In this document: positions 1 to 6,873 of the stretch, piece by piece
Numbering within the stretch: the stretch's first letter is position 1
How the letters are laid out: every line of letters starts with the position of its first letter
Assembly: GCA_945865855.1 (NCBI GenBank)
Contig: CAMBES010000022.1
Span: 1-14,282 of the forward strand
DNA length: 14,282 bases
Reading direction: 5' to 3'
From: Rhizobium sp. Q54
Lineage (GTDB): Bacteria; Pseudomonadota; Alphaproteobacteria; Rickettsiales; UBA1997
Translations under genes and position numbers: made by a program
Notes under the pieces: model-generated
The model's database searches: none
Seen by the model: the letters and a program-made list of their open reading frames with translations, nothing else
What the model was told of the DNA's origin: nothing

Positions 1-40
1 CAATTGAGAGCTCTATTAGAGAAAAGGCTTTCTTTGACAT
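1..40 (-). CDS. Pilin-like protein, N-terminal fragment (runs off left edge)
   Basis: Reading the minus strand from an ATG at 40, the first 13 codons give MSKKAFSLIELSI and the next codon begins with G, so Val is likely. This is the class III signal of type IV pilins and type II secretion pseudopilins: a short basic leader, then F-S-L-I-E-L-S-I with the conserved Glu at +5 after the Phe. A prepilin peptidase would cut between Ala5 and Phe6 and methylate the Phe, and the following hydrophobic helix anchors the subunit in the inner membrane. Only the first 40 bases are in view, so length, subtype and integrity are unknown. The gene points away from the rest of the window, and no strong ribosome-binding site precedes it. 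The match to this short motif is very good, but the call rests on 13 residues. Confidence 0.7.
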   Translation of the reverse strand, partial: MSKKAFSLIELSI

Positions 41-576
41 TCTTTAAAAAATTAAATTTTTGGCAGATTAAAACTAGATTAAAGTCCTTAATATGGCCAA
101 GCCCTGTCTAGTTAAATGAGATTCATCAATTCCTAAAACTACAAGAATAATCCTCTGATCTTACTAGATTTTTTGTTAAAAAATAATCGATGCAATTCTG
201 AATTGAGCAATCTCTAAAAAGTCAAAAAATCCTATTTGCTGGCTGCGTCAATAAAGCAAGAGAAGTTTATAAAAAACTTCTGTCCGAAGATGATATTACA
301 AAACCCTGGCTTGCATTCTTGGCAGGATTGCTTTCGAGGGAATGATTAAAGAAATTATCAAAATAGTTTCTTTGGATTGAAGTGTTGAATTAACAAGGTC
401 CCATTATTAGAAAAAAAATCCCCCAACAAAACCCTCTTTCGCGAGAGTTCAAAAATTTAACTGCAAAATATTGGCACCTGCAAGAATAATGAACAGAAAG
501 AGTGAATCATAAATCGAGCTTAAACTTCGATCCGTAAAGCTAATCACGCACAAGAAACCATAATAATCATACTTAA
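41..576. other. Gene-poor stretch with degraded coding remnants
   Basis: No intact gene of useful length is visible on either strand here. Stops are frequent in all frames. The only protein-like signal is the plus-strand remnant at 202-377, listed separately. A short hairpin (CTCT, six-base loop, AGAG) lies near 433-446. The first 40 bases of the stretch presumably hold the promoter and leader of the leftward pilin-like gene, and the last 100 or so the promoter of the rightward nuclease gene, but no convincing -35/-10 pair could be picked out. No tRNA or other structured RNA was recognised. Confidence 0.5.
202..377 (+). pseudogene. Decayed gene fragment, possibly deoxyhypusine-synthase-like
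   Basis: The plus frame at 202-342 reads ...NKAREVYKKLLSEDD followed by ITKPWLAFLAGLLSRE and a stop. A +2 shift then continues as MIKEIIKIVSLD (342-377) and stops again. The run 'AREVYKKLL-DDIT-WLA-LAG-LL ... GMIKEII' resembles the part of deoxyhypusine synthase-like proteins where a helix is followed by a 'LAGA...AGMR-II' strand-loop-helix. In-frame stops also interrupt the upstream reading (109, 154, 181 and 199 region). I see protein-like composition across a frame break, which suggests an old broken gene. The family name is a tentative inference from memory of the motif and could be wrong. Nothing here could make a working enzyme. Confidence 0.3.
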
Positions 577-1131
577 GTGGAACACCTAAAAACCATTACT
601 ACCGCAATTTTTTTAACTGCTTTTTGCGCGACGATTTTTGTCACCGTGAATTCGGCAAATTCGCAAAGCGAGATTTTTCGAGTAAAATCACATCTTGTTT
701 TTAACAAAAAATTCTCCGGAAAAACTTCGGTGATTGATGGTGATTCCTTGAAAGTTGGGAAAAATGAGGTGCGGCTTTTTGGAATTGATGCGCCGGAATA
801 TTCGCAGAATTGTTTTGATGCAAAAAATGATGAATATGCTTGTGGTCGCGCCAGCGCTGATTTTACACGAAAATTAGCGGGCGGGAAAATTGTCGAATGT
901 GTTTATGCAGAAAAAGATAAATATGATCGCTATCTCGGAAAATGCTCGATCGACGGAGTTTCAATTAATGAAGAATTAGTAAAAAATGGAATGGCGGTAA
1001 TTTACAATTTTACCGAATCAGATGAGAAAATGGACGAGCTTGAAGTGACGGCAAAAAAGCAAAAAATCGGCATCTGGCAAGGTGCATTTCAACTACCAAA
1101 AGAATATCGCAAAGCGCATCCACGCCATTAA
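577..1131 (+). CDS. Secreted thermonuclease-family (SNase) nuclease
   Basis: A 184-residue protein with a staphylococcal-nuclease (OB-fold) domain, expected to cut DNA or RNA phosphodiester bonds in a Ca2+-dependent way outside the cytoplasm. Residues 1-29 form a signal-peptide-like segment (hydrophobic stretch about 8-24, likely cut near NSA-NS). The domain spans about 47-170. The catalytic set is present: Arg66 in VRLFGID, Glu74 in DAPE and Arg118 in YDRYLG, with Asp56 and Asp71 as likely metal ligands. The spacings match the classical Arg/Glu/Arg triad. The start is GTG at 577. An in-frame TAA lies directly before it and no ATG occurs before the domain, so GTG is the only sensible choice. 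Cys80, Cys89, Cys108 and Cys123 could form disulfides, consistent with export. The gene stands alone between two gene-poor stretches. Role could be nutrient scavenging or attack on host DNA; the sequence does not decide. Confidence 0.88.
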   Translation: MEHLKTITTAIFLTAFCATIFVTVNSANSQSEIFRVKSHLVFNKKFSGKTSVIDGDSLKVGKNEVRLFGIDAPEYSQNCFDAKNDEYACGRASADFTRKLAGGKIVECVYAEKDKYDRYLGKCSIDGVSINEELVKNGMAVIYNFTESDEKMDELEVTAKKQKIGIWQGAFQLPKEYRKAHPRH

Positions 1132-1385
1132 AAACAGCAACTAAAAAAATCTTAAAGGTTTTTGCTCTAGGAACTATTTCAGACAAATAAAGTTTGTTTA
1201 GATCTAATTCTTCCATCCCGAAATACCTCTCCGCCCCCATATTAAACTTACCTTTACAGAACTTTTTACTATCTTTTTTATGGCGGAATGCGAGCGGAGA
1301 TTTGAAACCTCGGTTCGACAATAAGCTTAATTTTTCTTAATGAACGAAGTTAATTTAGAAAAATCTTGCGTTTACAAGCGTGATG

Positions 1386-1574
1386 TAGCGATTGCTGTAA
1401 ATTTCATTCCAACTTTAGGCGGTTGTTTTCATCTTCTTTTAAACGCCGGAATTCTTTGACTAAGTAAAGTTTGAATTCCGCAGAAACCCAAGAGGCAAAA
1501 TCGAAAGCGATATCTTTGTGAGAGAAGTGTTTTTGGATCGTCGCTTTGGTGGTTAATTTTGGCTGGCCAAGTAA
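1386..1574 (-). pseudogene. KilA-N domain protein remnant
   Basis: The minus strand from 1574 to 1407 reads without a stop through HKDIAFDFASWVSAEFKLYL and then VKEFRRLKEDENNRLKLE, ending at a TGA (1404-1406). This is the core of the KilA-N DNA-binding domain as found in phage- and mobile-element-linked proteins of intracellular bacteria, which typically have HKDIAFEFASWISPEFKLYLIKEFQRLK. In that family the Glu is normally followed by Trp and then N-L-x-R/Q. Here the Trp position is TGA and the next codons read NLQQSL (1386-1403), so a Trp-to-stop change within the original frame is likely. Upstream the frame is closed by a TAG at 1575-1577, and no start or N-terminal part can be found. It is therefore broken at both ends. 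The remaining product would lack most of the protein. The domain match is strong; the surrounding element is not recognisable. Confidence 0.78.
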
Positions 1575-1644
1575 CTAAAACAAAACGTAAAATCTCTGAA
1601 GAATTTATGAAAATAATGAAAATCTTTTCAGGAATTATCTGATT

Positions 1645-1669
1645 TGGATTTAAAATCTGGATTTAAAAT
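1645..1669. repeat. 12-bp tandem direct repeat upstream of hydrolase gene
   Basis: TGGATTTAAAAT occurs at 1645-1656 and again at 1658-1669, a 13-base period, ending 15 bases before the ATG at 1685. It could be a recent tandem duplication or lie in the promoter/leader of the downstream gene. No binding protein can be assigned. Confidence 0.7.
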
Positions 1670-1684
1670 TTACGGCGCAATTTT

Positions 1685-2491
1685 ATGAAAAAACTTCTGA
1701 TATTTCTTATTTTGTCTCTTTTGGCTGAGAATTCTTACGCAAAAATTGTGGGCGTTACGATTGATTACAGAAAAAATTCTAACGCTGAAAATAAATTTGC
1801 CGAAACTTCGTTTTACGCTCTAAGAGATAATTACATTTCTTCTTTTCAGAAATCCTGCAAAAAATATGGGGTTGTGGTGGTTCCAATTCCACTCGATCAG
1901 ACCATGATCAAAAGCTATGTCGAAACATTTGATGGGATAGTTTTTAGCGGAAATTATTATGATATAAACCCAAAACTATATGGGCAGAATCCTTTGAACA
2001 GCACTGTGAAAATCGACGAAACCTATAAGAACGATTTCGAATCTGCCTTGTTTAAAAATTTCTACAAAACCAAAAAATCAATTTTTGCTATCTGCGGCGG
2101 TTATCAAATGATTAATGTAACACTTGGTGGCAAGCTTTATCAGGACATACCTTCGCAAATCAAAGATTCTAATATTAACCACTCTTCAAGCGGCAAGAAA
2201 TGTGCTCACAAAATCAATATTCTGGAAAAAGAAGGAGTGTTTGCAAAAGCATTAATTGAAAGCAAAGAAAATGAAAAAGAGCTTTGCGTGAACTCAACTC
2301 ATCACCAATCAATATCCGATATTTCTGAAAAATTAGAAATTACCGCAACTGCTGCTGACGGCGTTATTGAGGCTTATAAGGCTAAAAATTATCCTTTTTT
2401 AATTGGGGTTCAATGGCATCCAGAATTTGAATTAACAAAATTTGATACAAAGCTAATTGATGAATTTTGCAGCTCTGTTGCGAAGCAATAG
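1685..2491 (+). CDS. Exported class I glutamine amidotransferase-fold hydrolase (peptidase C26, PuuD-like)
   Basis: A 268-residue protein of the gamma-glutamyl-gamma-aminobutyrate hydrolase/peptidase C26 family, which hydrolyses gamma-glutamyl amide bonds. The Cys-His-Glu triad is visible: Cys137 in FAICGGYQMI (nucleophile elbow), and His245 and Glu247 in QWHPEF. The VFSGNYYDINP segment at 87-96 and VNSTHHQS at 202-209 also match family positions. The elbow is C-G-G, where C-R-G is usual in PuuD. Residues 1-19 form a signal peptide (KK, then a Leu/Ile-rich core, then NSYA), so the mature enzyme should begin at about Lys20 and work in the periplasm. That is unusual, since PuuD of putrescine degradation is cytoplasmic and its neighbours (puuA, puuB, puuC) are absent here. 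A periplasmic gamma-glutamyl substrate such as a peptide or peptidoglycan-derived compound is a reasonable inference. The start is ATG at 1685; no strong ribosome-binding site precedes it. Confidence 0.85.
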   Translation: MKKLLIFLILSLLAENSYAKIVGVTIDYRKNSNAENKFAETSFYALRDNYISSFQKSCKKYGVVVVPIPLDQTMIKSYVETFDGIVFSGNYYDINPKLYGQNPLNSTVKIDETYKNDFESALFKNFYKTKKSIFAICGGYQMINVTLGGKLYQDIPSQIKDSNINHSSSGKKCAHKINILEKEGVFAKALIESKENEKELCVNSTHHQSISDISEKLEITATAADGVIEAYKAKNYPFLIGVQWHPEFELTKFDTKLIDEFCSSVAKQ

Positions 2492-2601
2492 CGCCTTCCG
2501 TGTAACAGAATTTTAACTTAACTTTTTTAAGTTTTGCAGCGGGTTGAATAAAACTTTTTTCTGCGAGTTTCACCTTATTAATTACGCCGAGTTTTATTAT
2601 T

Positions 2602-3981
2602 TTAAGTTCCGCAAAAAGTTTGAGTAACTTTTTCAAATTCAGACGGCGGAAGTTGGTAAGATTTTTTATTTGCACCGCTTTCGTAAGGATTTTTTAGAGC
2701 GGTTAGTAAATCGTAGAAAAGTTTAAGATCTCCTTCATTTGCTGCCTGCAGAGCCTCTTCAACTTTGTGATTTCTAGGAATAATAGCGGGATTATTTTCA
2801 TCCATTAAACGCTGCGACGAATCGAATGATTGATTATTTTTTGCCAATCTTGCGCGCCAATTTTTCTGCCAATCGCCTTTTAACGAACTCAAATTTCGGA
2901 ATGTATTGGTGTAGTCAGCGCGAGATTTTTGCATCCAATCTAGTAAGTCTTGAATTAGTTTTTCATCGCCTTCTTCAGCGCCAAAAAGCCCAAGTTTTTT
3001 CCGCATCATTGCCAAATATTTTTCTTGGTAAATCGCACGAAAATTTTCGATTTCATTTTCAGCAACTTCTCGCGACAAGAATGGCAGTAAAGTTTCGGCG
3101 AAGCGTGCAAGATTCCATTGTGCGACATTAGCCTGATTGGCAAAGGCGTAACGACCTCTAGAGTCAATTGAGCTAAACACAGTTGCCGGATCATATTCAT
3201 CGATAAAAGCACAGGGGCCATAATCGATTGTCTCGCCACAAATCGACATATTATCACTATTCATCACGCCGTGAATGAAGCCAACACGCATCCAATTTAC
3301 GATCAAATCTGCTTGGTGCTCGATGGTAATTTTAAGCAATTCCAGTGCATTTTCTTTCTGCGGAAAGTGTCGCGCAATCGTGTATTCGATTAACTTCTCT
3401 ACATCATTTTTACTTCCCATTGTCGCAGCAAATTGAAAAGTTCCAACGCGAATATGCGAACTTGCAACGCGAGTTAAAATCGCACCCGGCAATAAATTTT
3501 CGCGGTAAACATCTTCGCCCGTAGCAACCACCGCAAGACTGCGAGTAGTCGGAATTCCAAGTGCATGCATCGCTTCTGAAATTACATATTCGCGCAGCAT
3601 TGGCGCAAGTGCAGCACGACCATCGCCACGACGCGAATAAGGAGTTTTTCCCGATCCTTTGAGCTGAATATCGACGCGTTTTTTATCACGAGTTAAGTGC
3701 TCGCCCAAAAGAATCGCCCGACCGTCGCCAAGAATTACAAAGCCTCCATATTGATGTCCGGCGTAGGCTTGTGCGATTGGTGCAGAATTTTTTGGCAAAA
3801 TATTTCCGCTAAATAATTCGGCTCTTTCATCTTCCAAAAGTGTAGAAAAATTTAAGCCAAGCTCGTTTGCCAAATTTTCATTTAAAATAATTAGCTGCGG
3901 ATTTTCAACGGGAGTAGGCGCAACTTTGCTGTAAAAAATTTTCGGCAGCTCGGCGTAACTATTTTCGAGGTTAAATTTCAT
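2602..3981 (-). CDS. selO: SelO/YdiU family protein adenylyltransferase (pseudokinase)
   Basis: SelO has a kinase fold that binds ATP flipped and transfers AMP to Ser/Thr/Tyr of target proteins, linked to oxidative-stress response. I choose ATG 3981 (459 residues) because family members begin with M-x-F-D/E-N-S-Y; an earlier ATG at 4029 would add 16 Arg/Lys/Asn-rich residues not seen in the family and leave only 33 bases to the divergent gene. Motifs in order (numbered from 3981): YAGHQYGGF and LGDGRA at about 73-88, QLKGSGKTPYSRRGDGR at about 106-122 (likely ATP Lys108), HGVMNSDN at 237-244 and DYGP at 253-256. Asp243, Asn244 and Asp253 match the metal/catalytic set. The protein ends in F-C-G-T, placing Cys third from the C-terminus, where Sec occurs in eukaryotic SelO and Cys in bacteria. 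Length is near the usual 480. It is transcribed divergently from the sulfatase-fold gene and converges on the PuuD-like gene. Confidence 0.93.
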   Translation of the reverse strand: MKFNLENSYAELPKIFYSKVAPTPVENPQLIILNENLANELGLNFSTLLEDERAELFSGNILPKNSAPIAQAYAGHQYGGFVILGDGRAILLGEHLTRDKKRVDIQLKGSGKTPYSRRGDGRAALAPMLREYVISEAMHALGIPTTRSLAVVATGEDVYRENLLPGAILTRVASSHIRVGTFQFAATMGSKNDVEKLIEYTIARHFPQKENALELLKITIEHQADLIVNWMRVGFIHGVMNSDNMSICGETIDYGPCAFIDEYDPATVFSSIDSRGRYAFANQANVAQWNLARFAETLLPFLSREVAENEIENFRAIYQEKYLAMMRKKLGLFGAEEGDEKLIQDLLDWMQKSRADYTNTFRNLSSLKGDWQKNWRARLAKNNQSFDSSQRLMDENNPAIIPRNHKVEEALQAANEGDLKLFYDLLTALKNPYESGANKKSYQLPPSEFEKVTQTFCGT

Positions 3982-4035
3982 TCTGTTTTTTCGATCATTA
4001 TCTCGTCTTCTTTTATTATTTAAAAACATGAATGT

Positions 4036-4045
4036 CTGAATTCAG
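4036..4045. promoter_or_regulatory. 10-bp palindrome in divergent intergenic region
   Basis: CTGAATTCAG is a perfect palindrome lying between the divergent starts of selO (3981) and the sulfatase-fold gene (4063). Its position would suit an operator, but short AT-rich palindromes also occur by chance and no repressor can be named. Confidence 0.25.
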
Positions 4046-4062
4046 AAATTAATTAGAGAATC

Positions 4063-6009
4063 ATGAACGGAGTCACCAACTACTTGAAAAAATCTGCCTG
4101 GGTAAAAATTTTCGCTATTTTTGCTTTTTTATCTTTTTTCCTCCGCACATTTTTTCTCTTCCGCGAAAGTGCCGATATTGAGCTCACGCCATTACTTCTG
4201 ATTAAAGTTTACGGCTTGGGATTATTTTTTGATGCCATAACTGTCGCTTACATCAGCTTCATTCCGCTGCTTTATTACACTTTTGTTTCGAGTAAATTTT
4301 TTCACTCTAAGTACCATCAAAATGCCAATCGAATTTTTTATTTTCTTCTTCTCTGCATTTTAATTTTCTCTTTTTTCGCTGAGATAATTTTTTGGGATGA
4401 GTTTCAAACGCGTTTTAATTTCATCGCTGTCGACTATCTAATTTATACAACAGAGATGATTGGGAACATTGTAGAATCTTATCCGATGACAAAATTACTC
4501 GGAACAATTTTTCTCATTGTCTCGGTAATTTTTTTACTAACTTACAAAAAAGTTACCGCAATAAAAGAACAAAATTTTTCTCTGCGCTGCAAGAATTTAG
4601 CGATTCTTTTGACAATTTTACTCGCTGCTTTTTTTCTTGTTGATAGCTCTAAATTCACCAAAATTTTTCAGAATAAATATGTAAGCGAGATCTCGGATAG
4701 CGGCATCTACAAGATCTTTTCAGCTTATCGCAATAATCAGATCGATTACGACTCTCTCTACGAAACTAGAGATATTAAAATTGCGATTGGCGAATTGCAT
4801 AAGTCAGTTGCCAAACAAGAACCTCACTCAAAATTTCTTAACGAAGAAGATATTTCGCGCTTAATTCCCAAACCTCGAGCCGGCGCAGAAAAAAAATACA
4901 ACGTGATGTTTGTAGCCATCGAAAGCATGAGCGCAGAATTTATGCAAGCCTTCGGCAATGAAGAAAATATCACGCCTAATCTTGATGAACTGTCTAAGCG
5001 CGGATTATTTTTCAAAGATCTTTATGCAACGGGAACGCGCACCATTCGCGGTATGGAAGCGCTCGTTTTATCAATTCCACCAACGCCAGGAAACTCGATT
5101 GTGCGCCGCCCTAACAACGAAAATCTTTTCAATATTTCCTCGCCACTCAATGAGCGCGGCTACGATTCTAAATTCATTTACGGTGGCTTCGGCTACTTCG
5201 ACAACATGAATTATTTTTTTGGGAATAATGGTTTTCAAATTGTTGATCGTGACAAATTTTCTGCTGATGAAATTTCTTTCGCCAATATTTGGGGAGTTGC
5301 TGATGAGGATTTATTCAACAAGGCGATCAAAGAAGCAGATAAGTCATACGCCGCAAGAAAGCCATTCTTTAGTTTTGTTATGACCACCACCAATCACCGC
5401 CCCTTCACTTATCTTGATGGTAAAATCGATATTAAATCTAAGAGCAATCGCAGCGGCGCGGTAAAATATACCGACTACGCGATAGGAAAATTAATCGAAA
5501 ATTCTCGCAACAAACCCTGGTTCGACAATACGATTTTTGTTTTGGTCGCTGATCATTGTGCGGGCAGTGCCGGCAATACCGACTTGCCTTTGTGGCGTTA
5601 TCAGATTCCGGCAATTTTCTACGCACCAAAGATTCTCAAGCAGCAAAATATTGACAAGACAGTGAGTCAAATCGATCTTGCTCCGACGCTGTTTGGAATC
5701 ATGAACATGTCTTACAAATCAAAATTTTTTGGCACGGATGTTCTAACAAATAAAAAAACTTTGGATCATCACATCTTCGTTAGCACCTACTCCGACGCGG
5801 GTTATTTTAAAAATAATAAACTTTATCTTTTGAAACCAAAGAAAGAGAAAAAGTTTTTTGATGTAAAAATAACAAAGCGCGGATGGGGTGGTTCGCACGA
5901 ACAGCATTCTGATCAATACGAACCAGCTGAGCTGGAAGAGGCGATCGGATACTACCAATCAGCCAGTTACTTTTTCAAAAACGACAAATTTAAAAATTTT
6001 AAAAAATGA
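4063..6009 (+). CDS. LTA synthase/OpgB-like sulfatase-fold membrane transferase
   Basis: A 648-residue inner-membrane protein of the alkaline-phosphatase superfamily, LtaS/phosphoglycerol-transferase branch. In Gram-negatives, relatives move phosphoglycerol or phosphoethanolamine from a phospholipid onto periplasmic glycans or lipid A. The N-terminal third has about five membrane helices (roughly 14-33, 45-75, 90-110, 144-160, 177-193). A linker leads to a periplasmic catalytic domain starting at about 279 (YNVMFVAIESMS). Likely metal and catalytic residues are Glu287, Thr327 (in GTRTIRGMEA, at the LtaS nucleophile position), His445 (NHRPF), and Asp497 and His498 (ADHC). The domain ends near 565 and a basic tail follows. 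The start ATG at 4063 fits the first membrane helix. The stop overlaps the next start by four bases (ATGA), so the downstream lipoprotein is co-translated. Substrate and acceptor cannot be read from the sequence; lipoteichoic acid itself is not expected in this organism. Confidence 0.85.
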   Translation: MNGVTNYLKKSAWVKIFAIFAFLSFFLRTFFLFRESADIELTPLLLIKVYGLGLFFDAITVAYISFIPLLYYTFVSSKFFHSKYHQNANRIFYFLLLCILIFSFFAEIIFWDEFQTRFNFIAVDYLIYTTEMIGNIVESYPMTKLLGTIFLIVSVIFLLTYKKVTAIKEQNFSLRCKNLAILLTILLAAFFLVDSSKFTKIFQNKYVSEISDSGIYKIFSAYRNNQIDYDSLYETRDIKIAIGELHKSVAKQEPHSKFLNEEDISRLIPKPRAGAEKKYNVMFVAIESMSAEFMQAFGNEENITPNLDELSKRGLFFKDLYATGTRTIRGMEALVLSIPPTPGNSIVRRPNNENLFNISSPLNERGYDSKFIYGGFGYFDNMNYFFGNNGFQIVDRDKFSADEISFANIWGVADEDLFNKAIKEADKSYAARKPFFSFVMTTTNHRPFTYLDGKIDIKSKSNRSGAVKYTDYAIGKLIENSRNKPWFDNTIFVLVADHCAGSAGNTDLPLWRYQIPAIFYAPKILKQQNIDKTVSQIDLAPTLFGIMNMSYKSKFFGTDVLTNKKTLDHHIFVSTYSDAGYFKNNKLYLLKPKKEKKFFDVKITKRGWGGSHEQHSDQYEPAELEEAIGYYQSASYFFKNDKFKNFKK

Positions 6010-6566
6010 AAAATCTTCTCATCTTTGCCACATTTCTAACTCTTATTTCTTGCTCGCATCACGATCAAAAAATTAAATTTGATCTGAATCTAAATGAGAA
6101 AAAATCAAATATTGGTAAGGGCGCGGGAATAGATCTGGTGATCATTGATGAGAGATCCGAAGACCTTCTTGGTGTTAAAGAATTTTGCGCTGAGAAAAAA
6201 ATTAAAATTAGTAGCGACGAAAATTTGGCAGAATTTTTGCAGAAAAAAATTACCAAAAATTTACTGCAAAAAGGCTTCTCAATTGGCTTTGGCAAAACAC
6301 TTGAAATCCACATCACCAACTTAAAATACACAGCAAAACGTAAATTTTTTATTGGAGAATCTGTAGGAAAAATCGCGATAACGACCGTCGTTACAAACAA
6401 TAGAAGTCAGTCAATTCTTACTAAAAATTTTAGCTCAGTTTTTGACAGCAAACATTTCATCGCACCTCTTGAATCAACAGACGCAGCGATAATCAACAAT
6501 CTTCTTGAAGAAATTATAAATAATATTTTGGGAGATGCGGAGCTACTAAAAAAATTAGCAGAATAA
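6006..6566 (+). CDS. YajG-like lipoprotein
   Basis: A 186-residue lipoprotein. The signal peptide is short and hydrophobic and ends in a lipobox, L-I-S-C, with Cys16 as the likely acylated residue. Position +2 of the mature protein is Ser, which in Gram-negatives usually goes to the outer membrane. The mature part has the pattern of the YajG family (Pfam Lipoprotein_16): an early 'IDLVIIDER' strand, a 'LAEFLQKKITKNLLQKGF' helix at about 75-92, then 'LEIHITNLKYTAKR' and a C-terminal helical 'IINNLLEEIINNIL' segment. No catalytic residues are apparent. It overlaps the sulfatase-fold gene by four bases and its TAA is directly followed by the ATG of the small membrane gene, so the three form one transcription and translation unit. 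The family assignment is by pattern; the function of YajG itself is poorly known. Confidence 0.68.
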   Translation: MKNLLIFATFLTLISCSHHDQKIKFDLNLNEKKSNIGKGAGIDLVIIDERSEDLLGVKEFCAEKKIKISSDENLAEFLQKKITKNLLQKGFSIGFGKTLEIHITNLKYTAKRKFFIGESVGKIAITTVVTNNRSQSILTKNFSSVFDSKHFIAPLESTDAAIINNLLEEIINNILGDAELLKKLAE

Positions 6567-6785
6567 ATGGAAATCAAAATCGCTTTACTGTTGTTAATCG
6601 TAACCATTGCCGTGACTGCTTATTTCTGGATTTTTGCAGAATTTAGGTGGGGGAAAATTATCACTTGGGTCATTGGTATTAGCGCTGTAATTATGCCAAT
6701 CCTGCTCATCGATAATTATCGCATCTTTGTAATTGCTGTTTTGGCGACCATAGCTTTTGAGATAAGAAGGCTTTTACAAAAATAG
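6567..6785 (+). CDS. Small hydrophobic membrane protein
   Basis: A 72-residue protein made almost wholly of hydrophobic segments: about 4-23, 29-48 and 50-67, joined by short loops (AEFRWGK and IDNYR) and ending in a basic EIRRLLQK tail. Two or three membrane helices are likely, with the basic tail in the cytoplasm. No family is recognised. The case for a real gene is its position: the ATG directly follows the TAA of the YajG-like gene with no gap, and it is the last gene before a convergent gene. It may assist or be partnered with the upstream sulfatase-fold enzyme, but this is only inferred from the operon. Confidence 0.6.
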   Translation: MEIKIALLLLIVTIAVTAYFWIFAEFRWGKIITWVIGISAVIMPILLIDNYRIFVIAVLATIAFEIRRLLQK

Positions 6786-6873
6786 GAAAAACGCGACGAT
6801 CACCGAATCACTCTCGCAGCAGGCTAATTTGAAAAAATTTGGATGAGAATCGGCGTTTTCTTCGAGTCAATTT

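Larger units (their letters stand above)
1132..1684. other. Gene-poor stretch with a KilA-N remnant
   Basis: No intact gene is visible. The clear content is the broken minus-strand KilA-N fragment at 1386-1574. Other items are an 8-bp inverted repeat (CGGAATTC/GAATTCCG, near 1446-1479) inside that remnant, a 12-bp direct repeat at 1645-1669, and a GC-rich patch at 1281-1317 whose minus strand vaguely resembles the 3' end of a serine tRNA. A minus-strand open frame between 1132 and 1321 translates without recognisable family features and runs on into the nuclease gene, so I do not call it. Confidence 0.5.

Noticed and set aside
1..45. Plus-strand frame ending in ...REKAFFDIL as a possible C-terminus
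   Set aside because: It is antisense to the pilin-type N-terminus, which is a far more specific signal.
75..165. Minus-strand stretch reading QRIILVVLGIDESHLTRQGL, resembling a D-Ala-D-Ala carboxypeptidase strand
   Set aside because: Only 28 codons between stops, with no supporting motif on either side; too short to separate from chance.
1010..1321. A 103-codon minus-strand open frame
   Set aside because: A third of it lies antisense inside the nuclease gene, its translation shows no recognisable family or secondary-structure pattern, and the region around it is decayed.
2515..2533. AACTTA/TAAGTT inverted repeat as terminator between convergent genes
   Set aside because: The stem is short and made almost only of A-T pairs, so a functional terminator cannot be supported.
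2382..2675. Minus-strand open frame across the PuuD-like and selO 3' ends
   Set aside because: It overlaps the coding ends of two well-supported genes and has only Lys/Leu-rich low-information sequence.
6786..6860. AAAACGC/GCGTTTT arms as a bidirectional terminator
   Set aside because: The 7-bp arms are separated by about 58 bases, too far for a typical intrinsic terminator.
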